Shown piece after piece: positions 11,352 to 19,613 of a DNA stretch of 64,000 nucleotides (position 1 is the stretch's first letter; every line of letters begins with the position of its first letter). The notes under the pieces are model-generated. The model saw only the letters and a list, made by a program, of their open reading frames with translations, searched no databases and had not been told where the DNA came from. The stretch spans positions 62,974,501 to 63,038,500 of the forward strand of contig JALMGJ010000001.1 of assembly GCA_023362775.1 (NCBI GenBank), read 5' to 3'. The position numbers and the translations under genes are program-made. The DNA comes from Charina bottae. Lineage: Eukaryota; Chordata; Lepidosauria; Squamata; Charinaidae.

Positions 11352-12130
11352 TGTGAGCCCACACTGCTTTCTGGATCTTCTCCCCACCCCTGAGATCTTC
11401 TCCATATTTTTATTTTATTTATTGAAGTTATATAAAATGGAGAAAGTCACCAATTTGCTAGCTGGCATTTTCAGGCAGGTGGCATGGCTGGGAAATAGTT
11501 CTGACTATGGCCAGACAGAATTGTCAGTTCTGCCTGACTTACAGAATACTTCTGGATCAGTGTAAGCACAAGGCAGATCGGGGCATACTATTGAGATGGA
11601 GAAGAGATTAATCTTACCTGCCCATCGCAATGGAGCAGGATCTAAAGTGAAGAAGCATATTTTTAAAAAAAATACAGAGAAGAAAGAAAGATCAATATAT
11701 CACCCACAGAAAAAAAGAAAGCAATTGGCAGTGCAAGTTTTACAATTCTCTTAGCAAGAGGAATTTACTATTTTGCTCCTGGCCATTTCTTGTTGTTCAG
11801 AGCTGAGCTCTTAGGGCCAAAAAGTAAAGAATGCCTTACAACATTGCCTCTATCTGTTGCTTCAACTTACCTGGAAAAGGCGATAAAGATTGTAGAATTT
11901 GATAAGCTCTAATAATGTTCTGGGTGTACGTTTCTGAGGGGTTTTGTTGTTGTGTTTACTTATTTATTTATCTATCTGACATGTTTCACCACTTAAGAGC
12001 AGTTTCAGGACTGCATTTCTTCATCATACACTAATGCAATGAAGACCCAAAAGATGGCATCTATGAAAGGCCCAACTTTATACTTAATCACCCTCATTGA
12101 GTTTACTGGGTGAAAGCCAATTGTGCTACA
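11352..12130. other. Unassigned intergenic DNA
   Basis: No gene or clear repeat family is recognised. Small AT-rich runs occur near 11410 and 11960. Confidence 0.5.
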
Positions 12131-12442
12131 TTCTCAAACAACCTCGAGGCCTTTTCTAGCACTCTGCTGTGGCCCCCACCCCACCGAGGTGAGGCTGGCC
12201 CCAGCCCTGCTAGCCTTCCGGAAGGCCCCCAAAACATGGTTTTGCCAATGAGCTTGGGGATCCCATGATAGAGTGGAACCTGTTGGATGGCTGTATGATA
12301 GTTAACCGGATGCATTCTTGTATGCTTTGCCACCATTCTGTCTTTTTTCTTTCTACCTTGTTTTTTCTTTTAATTTAAATTGTGGTTTTTAATGGTTGTT
12401 ATCTGTAGCTTGAATCATGTCAACTGGATTTCTATTTTCTTA

Positions 12443-12485
12443 GTGGAAACGTTTCACTCCTTATCCAAGGAGCTTCTTCAGTCTG
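12443..12485 (-). ncRNA. Hammerhead ribozyme-like motif, PLE family B, inverted arm
   Basis: Exact mirror copy of the motif at 13818-13860. A transcript crossing the palindrome from either side would carry the sense form of one copy and the complement of the other. Confidence 0.55.
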
Positions 12486-12582
12486 AGTAAAGTTAGTAAG
12501 GGAATCCTTAAATATGTTTCTAGGCTGGCTGTGTGACCTTGCACCTGGGGCTAGGTCATGGTTATTTTTGAGATGTTTGTTT

Positions 12583-13119
12583 CTAAATCCCTTTATCATC
12601 TAAAGGAGGATCGTTAAGATTACCCTGCTGCTGTTGAGCTTGCGAAATGGTCTTAATCTTCCTAGGCACAGAAGACAAAGCAGGAAGGAAGATAGGGGAA
12701 AGGTTATGCCTGAGGCCCCCACCTCTATTCAAGGAAGGATTTTCCAAGTTGGCATGAATGGATTCCTTGACCCCTCTCTCAAACCACCTATCTTCTCTGT
12801 CTAAAATGTGAACATTAATGTCCTCAAATGAGTGTCCTTTTTCCTTTAGATGAAGATAAACTGCTGACTCTGGTCCTGTGGTGTTACTTCTCCTGTGTTG
12901 GGCCATCCTCCTGTACAAAGGTTGTTTGGTTTCTCCAATGTAGAGTTCAGAGCACTCCTCACTGCACTGGATTGCATACACTACATTGCTTTCCTTGTGT
13001 TTTGGAGTTTGATCTTTGGGGTGTACAAGCCTCTGTCTCAGTGTGTTGGTGGGTTTGAAATATACAGGTATGTGGTGTTTGCCAAATATCCGTTTTATCT
13101 TTTCAGACACGCCAGCCAT
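12583..13119 (-). CDS. PLE GIY-YIG endonuclease, inverted arm (partial, 178 codons open)
   Basis: The frame is identical to that on the opposite arm. It carries VYFKPTNTLRQRLVHPKD, then VVYAIQCSEECSELYIGETK (the GIY-equivalent VVY and the intact YIG), LYRRMAQHRR with the conserved arginine, and WFERGVKESIH with the glutamate expected of the nuclease. The reverse transcriptase that normally precedes it is absent, so this is a C-terminal fragment. The Met at 13117-13119 is simply the first in-frame ATG of the arm and probably not a real start. The frame ends with TAG. Confidence 0.85.
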   Translation of the reverse strand: MAGVSEKIKRIFGKHHIPVYFKPTNTLRQRLVHPKDQTPKHKESNVVYAIQCSEECSELYIGETKQPLYRRMAQHRRSNTTGPESAVYLHLKEKGHSFEDINVHILDREDRWFERGVKESIHANLENPSLNRGGGLRHNLSPIFLPALSSVPRKIKTISQAQQQQGNLNDPPLDDKGI

Positions 13120-13141
13120 CTATCTGTCGCTGACAGATAGG

Positions 13142-13720
13142 GCTGAGACTCAGAGTAAACGGAAGAACCTGGTCATTCCTTACATGGCTGGCGTGTCTGA
13201 AAAGATAAAACGGATATTTGGCAAACACCACATACCTGTATATTTCAAACCCACCAACACACTGAGACAGAGGCTTGTACACCCCAAAGATCAAACTCCA
13301 AAACACAAGGAAAGCAATGTAGTGTATGCAATCCAGTGCAGTGAGGAGTGCTCTGAACTCTACATTGGAGAAACCAAACAACCTTTGTACAGGAGGATGG
13401 CCCAACACAGGAGAAGTAACACCACAGGACCAGAGTCAGCAGTTTATCTTCATCTAAAGGAAAAAGGACACTCATTTGAGGACATTAATGTTCACATTTT
13501 AGACAGAGAAGATAGGTGGTTTGAGAGAGGGGTCAAGGAATCCATTCATGCCAACTTGGAAAATCCTTCCTTGAATAGAGGTGGGGGCCTCAGGCATAAC
13601 CTTTCCCCTATCTTCCTTCCTGCTTTGTCTTCTGTGCCTAGGAAGATTAAGACCATTTCGCAAGCTCAACAGCAGCAGGGTAATCTTAACGATCCTCCTT
13701 TAGATGATAAAGGGATTTAG
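13142..13720 (+). CDS. PLE GIY-YIG endonuclease, sense arm (partial)
   Basis: The PLE-coded frame starts at 13142, inside the spacer, with AETQSKRKNLVIPY and then enters the palindromic arm at the Met codon 13184. Coding sequence upstream of the axis shows that the sense copy extends further 5' than the inverted copy. GIY-YIG features are as in the inverted arm: VVYAIQC, YIGETK, YRRMAQH and ERGVKE. The C-terminus (LSSVPRKIKTISQ and a poly-Gln stretch) ends at TAG 13718-13720. No stop or frameshift is visible in this part. The full PLE protein would be several times longer and include the RT domain, which is missing. Confidence 0.88.
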   Translation, partial: AETQSKRKNLVIPYMAGVSEKIKRIFGKHHIPVYFKPTNTLRQRLVHPKDQTPKHKESNVVYAIQCSEECSELYIGETKQPLYRRMAQHRRSNTTGPESAVYLHLKEKGHSFEDINVHILDREDRWFERGVKESIHANLENPSLNRGGGLRHNLSPIFLPALSSVPRKIKTISQAQQQQGNLNDPPLDDKGI

Positions 13721-13786
13721 AAACAAACATCTCAAAAATAACCATGACCTAGCCCCAGGTGCAAGGTCACACAGCCAGCCTAGAAA

Positions 13787-13797
13787 CATATTTAAGG
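13787..13797 (+). promoter_or_regulatory. TATA-like box upstream of the family B ribozyme motif
   Basis: The sequence catatttaagg ends about 25 nt before CTGAAGA (13822). A TATA-like box at a similar place occurs in the other PLE families of the window. This is inferred from position only. Confidence 0.35.
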
Positions 13798-13817
13798 ATT
13801 CCCTTACTAACTTTACT

Positions 13818-13860
13818 CAGACTGAAGAAGCTCCTTGGATAAGGAGTGAAACGTTTCCAC
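13818..13860 (+). ncRNA. Hammerhead ribozyme-like motif, PLE family B, sense arm
   Basis: The core CTGAAGA (13822-13828) is followed by stem II CTCCTT/AAGGAG (6 perfect pairs, GGAT loop), GAAA (13848-13851) and a minimal stem III ending GUU or UUC. Predicted cleavage falls between 13855 and 13858, depending on which NUH is used. Stem I is weak here, with two pairs next to the core. Confidence in the fold is therefore lower than for families A and C. Confidence 0.6.
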
Positions 13861-14014
13861 TAAGAAAATAGAAATCCAGTTGACATGATTCAAGCTACAG
13901 ACAATTCCACCTGGATGACTGAGAACCTTCATAGACAAAATGGTTGTTATGCATTTTGTTTGATTATGTATGCTGCCCAGAGTCACTATGTGAGATGGGC
14001 GGCTATACAAATGT

Positions 14015-14017
<3 letters not shown>

Positions 14018-14049
<32 letters not shown>
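14018..14049. repeat. (GA)n microsatellite
   Basis: A dinucleotide run directly after the L2/CR1 tail. Confidence 0.97.
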
Positions 14050-14051
<2 letters not shown>

Positions 14052-14236
14052 TGTGCCTATAAAGGATGAAAAAGCCTTGTGATCTGTGGCTTCCCCATAT
14101 TTGCCTGGAAAACCTGAAGTGGAAACCAATCATCAGTCTCACATGAATAGAGCAATACATCCTTCTAAGCCAAAATTCCTGCCTGCACCAAGTTCAGCCA
14201 AATATGGTTATATTTCTGCTTGCAGAAAAAACAATA

Positions 14237-14459
14237 CAGGTAGTCCTCATTTAGTGACTGCCTCGTTTAATGACCATTCACAGTTATGACGGTGATGAAA
14301 AAGTAAATTTACAACCAATCTTTGCATTTATGACCTACACATAAAGCAAAGGAAAGCTGAAGGAAAATCATAAGCACAGTCCCAGTTTCACTTAGCGACC
14401 CTTTACCTTAACAACCAAGTTGCTGGTCCCGATTGTGATCACTAAATGAGGACTACCTG
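14237..14459. mobile_element. Tc1/mariner-like MITE
   Basis: Terminal inverted repeats are perfect: caggtagtcctcatttagtg at the left and its reverse complement at the right. TA dinucleotides flank both ends (14235-14236, 14460-14461), the TSD of Tc1/mariner elements. At 223 bp with no coding capacity, it is non-autonomous. Confidence 0.93.
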
Positions 14460-14461
14460 TA

Positions 14462-15528
14462 TAACCTGTGAGTGAAAATGTAAGTTCTATGTGCAATTTT
14501 AAACAATGTTCAAATCACATCTTTTTAAAATAGGATTTTAAGTTATGCCTTTAAAGGTTGTTTTTAATGCATGGTTTTAATATATCTGATTTTAATTTGG
14601 GTCATATGTTTTATTCTAAATCACCAAAAGACCTTGACAGTTAGTGACATAGTGTACTTTATAAATAATACCTAAATGAATAAGGTATGAATCAGTAAAA
14701 TAAAATGCTATAAATTAGTTATTAGTTTTATTCTCATTTATATCAGACAAAAATGTAATGATTGGTAGCTCTGTAAGAACTGCTAGTTAATATATTTGTC
14801 CCATGTCTTGGAACAGATATAGAGAAAAATAAGGAAAATGTCCAGAAAATGGAAACAACATATCTGCAATTAAAATAATCTGTATTGGAAATTCAAGTAT
14901 TTTTTCAGGATTAAAAATCATTTCCCTTACAGTTTCCTAGTATACAGGATATTTTATAAAAACATCTGCATAAAGGAATAACAGCAAATCCACTGGGTTT
15001 TCAGACATTCCAAGAGCACTGATGCTCTTCAGATTATGTTATTGGATTACTGGTATGGAAAATGATAAATACTTTCAGTACTTAAAGCTGTAATACTTTA
15101 TGTTGGATTTGGATTTTGGTTTCATTTGAATAAAAGGTAGATGGCAATTCAGAGTCTATTTGACTTATACCAAACTTCCTGGTGTACTTATATAATTCCC
15201 CCTCCCTAAATAATTGCTCAGCATCTTACCATTTCATGTACTCATTACTAAAAATATGATAGAAAATTAATAGGGCAAAGTTTTGGCTTAATATGAAACC
15301 ATTAATCTTTAAAAATCTGACTCCATAATATACAATTAGATGTAATCAGCAAGCATATAGGCAAACTATGACAGAAAGTAGATCAAAAATCATCAGAAGG
15401 ACCTGTTCAAATACTGGGTCTCACTGAATGGAGCATTTAGCAATCTCTCCTAAATCATACTGTATAATCATGTGATGATCATAAAATTAAAGACCTTTAC
15501 ATGTCGGGAAATATCACCTGGTTCAATC
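14462..15528. other. Unassigned AT-rich intergenic DNA
   Basis: No gene, RNA or repeat family is recognised in about 1.1 kb. Confidence 0.55.
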
Positions 15529-15536
15529 CTCTACTG

Positions 15537-15656
15537 CAGTGTTTCTCAGCCTTGACAACTTTAAGATGTGTGGACTTCAACTCCCAGAATTCCCCAGCCA
15601 GCATGCTGGGAGTTGAAGGCCACACAGCTTAAAGTTGCCAACGTTGAGAAACTCTG
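15537..15656. mobile_element. hAT-type MITE, 120 bp, foldback
   Basis: The element starts cagtgtttctcagccttg and ends with the near-complement cgttgagaaactctg. An exact 8-bp TSD, ctctactg, lies at 15529-15536 and 15657-15664, which is the hAT signature. It is almost wholly self-complementary around gccagcatgctgg. A relative of the same length is at 61.4 kb. Confidence 0.93.
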
Positions 15657-15664
15657 CTCTACTG

Positions 15665-17237
15665 AATGTGGGAATCTCACAGCTACAAGCAGTAGCTTCT
15701 TAATTATTTTCTCCTGGCTAGTCATAAATAGCAATAGAAACAGTGGATGAAATAGGAGAGGAGAAATGTCACATTTACCTATGTAAATATTATTCAGGGA
15801 AACAGAAGTTGGGTACAGCTCCATCAACACCATCCAAGTCTGCAACTGCTGACTTGCTCCATTGAATTGATTTGTCTGATCAGAAGTCCACCATCAGAAA
15901 CCAGGTGCAAAATAATGGCTCAAGAATCCAGGAATTTGTTTTCCATATTAATCTTTTCAAAGCAATGGACATGTTGACTGTTGATGATATGCGCCATCAT
16001 CTAAGAGGGCCGCAGGACACTATGTGCTATGAGTAATCACAAATATTCCTGTGCCACTGCTAATCTTCTAGCCCCGTTTTTCCCCCCTTACTTTACTCCC
16101 CTCTCTGTTCTCTCTTGCCTGTCGTTGCCATTTTTTTTTTCAACATGCAAGTTGCCATGAAAAATTTGTTAATGAAATATTTGCTTAGAAGTCTGCTCTG
16201 GGCTAGGCTGATAACCTATCTGTGTTTGAGTTTGGCTTCCCATATTCTAAATACTCATCTTCTCTCTGTTTAGCTTATTGATTGGTTTGGCAGGAAAAGC
16301 AGCCTTGTCATCAGTGACCAAGGTCGAACCAAATAAAAAGGGACAGAAGAGGAGAAACGGGCAGAGGGGAGGGGGGAGAAAGGAAAAGTTGAACTTAGGA
16401 GTTCAGTGAAGCAAGAGTGAAATACTGGAGCTGCCAGAGCTTCTCTTAAAGTGACAGGCCTGTGGGTTAACCATTGGGCCCTTCATAACCCATGCGGGAT
16501 TGGACTTCCCCTCTTTTTTAAGAAGTCATTCCGTGCAGTGAATTTCTCCTGCATTTGTTTCTATCAGTCCTCCTTCAGTCTGAAGAATGAGAAGCTAGTT
16601 TACCGAATCCTTCAAGGAGAAAAAAATGTTGGTGTAGCTATCAGAGGTGGTTAAACATTTATTTAGTGATAAGCCAGCCAAGGGATCTTTGTGTGAAAAT
16701 CAGGGCCATCTGCAGGAGGAGTCAAAAAGATCAAGTTGGCAAGTAGAACCATGCAATCAAAGCCCTGTCCCTCTTTATATGTGCATGCAATGTGTGTGAC
16801 TCACATGAAAAAGGGGCAGGGTTTCAGTCATGCAATCATGTCTGCCACCTTGACTTTTATGACTTCCCATCCACAGATGCCCCTGATGAATGTCTAACTT
16901 TCATTTTAATTGCACCAGGGATTGTACCTATGGCTACCATGTTGAGTCAGGAAGGGAGCAAAGAACTTATAAACCCTTGGGCATTCACTCTCTCAGTCTC
17001 TTTCTCCAAACAACGATGTACAGCATCCAACACCCTTAGTATGGGTGCATGCTGGTATTGTTGCCTTTCTCTTTTATTTAATTTTATTTAAGGTTCAAAG
17101 TTCAAAGTTGAATGTGGAATTGTCTTTGCTATCAGTTAACTTAGGTTGTCACATTAAATAGAAGAACACATTGGGATGATCAGTTTGTCTCAGTCCTCAT
17201 TCGGACTGCAATGGCAAAGATGGGATGGAAAGTACCA
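15665..17237. other. Unassigned intergenic DNA
   Basis: No coding or repeat signal could be supported. Pyrimidine-rich tracts occur near 16080-16140. Frames of up to 99 codons have no recognisable domains. Confidence 0.55.
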
Positions 17238-17306
17238 TTTTTATTTATTTATTTATTTATTGTTCAATTTATATCACCGCCCATCTCCCCCCACAAGGGG
17301 ACTCTG
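17238..17306 (-). mobile_element. L2/CR1-type LINE 3' tail
   Basis: AAAT-type tail (on the plus strand TTTA units) followed by the complement of gagtccccttgtggggggag. This is the terminal 70 bp only. Confidence 0.8.
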
Positions 17307-17748
17307 CAACCATGCAACAGGACCATGCCTGTGCAACATGTAAATCCTTATGTCAGGATGTGGCATTGGAGACATACCACGGAGCAATGATGGCAGGGTT
17401 ACCCATGCACTTCCATTCTTGCACGGACAGTCAGTCTTCTTTGTGCAATATAGACTACCCTCATTAGAAACCAGCATTATATTATGAAGAGCTAGGGCTA
17501 AGTTTAGCCCCCTGAATAAACCTGCTTTTTCTTGCAATTTCTTGAATAAAATTGAGGCCTTATTTTCCTACTACATCTTCACATTTAATATTGTGTCTGG
17601 CATCTCTCTCTGGGAGGATGGGAGAAAAGAAACTGAAATCACATTAGAATATGATGAGTTTGCCAAGTGAACTACCAAGACTATTAATAATCTTCAAGTG
17701 ATCTCAGGGACAAGTAAGTTTAAGAACTATTTCAAGCAACTCACTGCA
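17307..17748. other. Unassigned intergenic DNA
   Basis: Nothing recognisable. Open frames on both strands here begin inside the LINE tail and are treated as chance. Confidence 0.5.
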
Positions 17749-17749
17749 T

Positions 17750-17822
17750 CTAGCTATCTAGCTATCTAGCTATCTTGCTAGCTAGATAGCTAGATAGCTA
17801 GCTATCTATATCTAGCTATCAT

Positions 17823-17854
<32 letters not shown>

Positions 17855-17912
17855 CCTACCTACCTACCTACCTACCTACCTATCTATCTATCTATCTATC
17901 ATCTATCTATCA
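17750..17912. repeat. Compound CTAG/CTAT/CTAC microsatellite
   Basis: Blocks of CTAGCTAT, then self-complementary CTAG/GATA turns, then CTAT and CTAC tetramers. The first third can fold back on itself. Confidence 0.97.
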
Positions 17913-18461
17913 TATCAGCCCACTTTTAGGTGCATTTAGGATCCAGCAGCAAAAGAGCTCAAAGGTTGGACACAAAATATTTTACAAGGTGACTCTTTCA
18001 TTTGGCTTTTGCCAGAGTTCCTCCTACTGTCAAATTACTAATACAGATATCAGTTTTCTGCTGAAGGAGAAGCTTCTTCTTCAATCAGGGCTCAACAAGC
18101 ATAGACCATACATAAAGAGAAATCACTGAGGTCTCCCTCCCCTGCAACATTGTATTTTAAGCCCTGAAATTTCAAGCGCTTGTGTGTTCTTTATTTCAGC
18201 AACAATGTATTTCCATCATCCAATCCTTCCCCAGCTTTGTCTCAACCTGGTATTTTCGACTGCAAACAGCTTATTTCTGTAACCTGAATATACTTTTTAC
18301 AAGCCTGAAGATTTGGAAATGAAATTAATTTAAGTAATCAGCAGGGACCTAGTGGCTTATAGTGTCAGAAGAATTTTCCTCTGAGGCAATGCTTGGGAAG
18401 TTGTTTAGAAATCCCCAAATGGTTGTTTTGTGTGGTGTTTAACCTTACATCTGTATGCAGA
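17913..18461. other. Unassigned intergenic DNA
   Basis: No gene or element recognised. Confidence 0.5.
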
Positions 18462-18530
18462 CTATAAACTGCTCAGAGTTTCTTGATTGGAGTGGCATAA
18501 AAATCTGAGTAAATTAAATTTAAAAATACA
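18462..18530 (+). mobile_element. Decayed L2/CR1-type LINE 3' tail
   Basis: The stretch aaactgctcagagtttcttg followed by attggagtggcataaaaatc and AAATTTAAA-like sequence matches the LINE tail module with substitutions. The 92-codon frame that starts at 18487 overlaps it and is probably chance. Confidence 0.55.
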
Positions 18531-18854
18531 CAAAGAAAGGAAGGGTCATTTTGAACTGTTTATATTCAGCAGTTTTCTTGAGGTACAACAAGCATTTCAC
18601 AAGGTAAAGGACATCTATTGCCCCAAACTGGGGAAAGATATCAGTGGCGAAATATATGTATTTGAAGAAACTACTGAGAAAGGTGAGTCCCACAAACTAG
18701 AAATGCTTTTGGAGAAACCGTACTGGTGGTTACATGGACAGAAAGCCTTCCAAAATATAATTTAGTTGGCATGATTTTGTAAATTAGCATATACTTCCTG
18801 CTTTTTTTACTTTAAAAACATGGTTACCATAATCTCAGACTATATCATTTAAAG

Positions 18855-19090
18855 CAGAACCCTAACCCTTCCAAACGCCGCCACCACGGTGCTTCCGGGT
18901 TTTCATGCACGGCAGCGGCAGCGGCGGTGTCCTGGTGTGGCGCACAAAAACCCAGAAGTGCTGATGGCCCCCCGCTGCGCACACTGCCGCATGCGGGGGC
19001 GGCGCGCCATCAGCGCTTCTGGGTTTTTGTGCAGCACACGTGGGCCCCGCAGGCGACACAGTACTGTGTCGCGACACACAGTTTGGAAAG
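18855..19090. repeat. GC-rich foldback sequence, MITE-like
   Basis: An inverted repeat with 27-bp arms and one mismatch (18942-18968 with 19006-19032; core gcacaaaaacccagaagtg) encloses a CpG-rich loop. Short outer complementarity occurs between ccaaac (about 18874) and gtttgg (about 19081). GC content is far above the neighbourhood. No TSD was identified, so the class is unknown. Confidence 0.6.
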
Positions 19091-19116
19091 CTATGATTTA
19101 AAGGCATGCTAGTGTC

Positions 19117-19440
19117 GTGGTGGCTCAGCGGGTAAGACGCCAGGCTTGTCGATCGGAAGATCACAAGTTCAGAGGTTCGAATCCCTAGCCCTGCGTGCAG
19201 AGTGAGCTCCCGCACTAGCTCCAGATCTTGCCAACCTAGCAATTTGAAAGCATGCAAATGCAAGTAGATTAATAGGTACCACTTCGGTGGGTAGGTAACA
19301 GCGTTCCGTGTGTGTCATGCGGCCACATGACCATGGAAGCGTCTTCAGACAACGCTGGCTCTTCGGCTAACAAACGGAGATGAGCCCCTAGAGTCAGACA
19401 CGATTGTACAACTGTGCAGGGGAAACCTTTACCTTTACTT
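19117..19440 (+). mobile_element. tRNA-derived SINE with CCTTTA tail
   Basis: The head has an A box tggctcagcgg and a perfect B box ggttcgaatcc. The body contains ttgccaacctagcaatt and gtcagacacgattg, and the 3' end repeats cctttac. A 7-bp TSD, tagtgtc, lies at 19110-19116 and 19441-19447. Confidence 0.95.
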
Positions 19441-19613
19441 TAGTGTCTTTAGAAAGGCCCATTTTTTCCAATATTTGGACTGTGAAGACCATTAATTATA
19501 GAGCCAACACAGTATCACCCATGTGTAAGAGATTAATATCAGCAGGTTTAGGAGAACCTCCATATTTGGAGAAGCATCAGTAATCTCTAGGGAACAATCC
19601 CTACTACCCAAAA

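Larger units (their letters stand above)
12402..13901. repeat. Perfect inverted repeat, 718-bp arms, 64-bp spacer
   Basis: Arms 12402-13119 and 13184-13901 obey x + y = 26303 throughout. The spacer begins with a nested hairpin: ctatctgtc (13120-13128), loop gct, gacagatag (13132-13140). Confidence 0.97.
12403..13938 (+). mobile_element. Penelope-like element, family B, head-to-head palindrome
   Basis: A 12-bp TSD, aatggttgttat, lies at 12391-12402 and 13939-13950. The insertion consists of an inverted copy (12402-13119), a 64-bp spacer, a sense copy (13184-13901) and a unique 37-bp extension (13902-13938). The two arms pair base for base around the axis at 13151.5; comparing them by eye over their full length I found no mismatch or gap. 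Each arm holds a GIY-YIG frame, a TATA-like box and a hammerhead-like motif. PLEs are known to insert with direct or inverted terminal copies. Absence of divergence points to a young insertion or to gene conversion. Confidence 0.95.
12131..14016 (+). mobile_element. L2/CR1 LINE 3' region split by a PLE insertion
   Basis: The left part (12131-12402) ends the coding region: it encodes LLAFRKAPKTWF, which matches the usual L2/CR1 C-terminus 'FrkaLKTwLF', and then runs into an AT-rich 3' UTR. After the PLE the 3' UTR continues at 13939-14016 with tgctgcccagagtcactatg and gagatgggcggctatacaaa, the tail module found elsewhere in the window. The PLE TSD (aatggttgttat) rejoins the two parts. This copy shows which LINE the isolated tails belong to. 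Confidence 0.75.

Noticed and set aside
12402..13901. Palindrome as an assembly artefact
   Set aside because: The TSD on both sides, the asymmetric 37-bp extension and five other head-to-head PLE copies in the window argue for a real insertion, although reads should confirm it.
15568..15750. 60-codon frame across the 15.5-kb MITE
   Set aside because: It is driven by the self-complementary MITE; a similar frame occurs on the minus strand at 61293-61529 across the related MITE.
17750..17912. CRISPR-like array
   Set aside because: The units are contiguous tetramers without spacers, in a vertebrate genome.
18487..18765. 92-codon plus-strand frame starting MEWHKNLSKLN
   Set aside because: It begins in a decayed LINE tail and resembles no family I know.
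19117..19205. tRNA gene
   Set aside because: The A and B boxes belong to the head of a SINE, present seven times in the window with a common body and tail; no complete cloverleaf is preserved.
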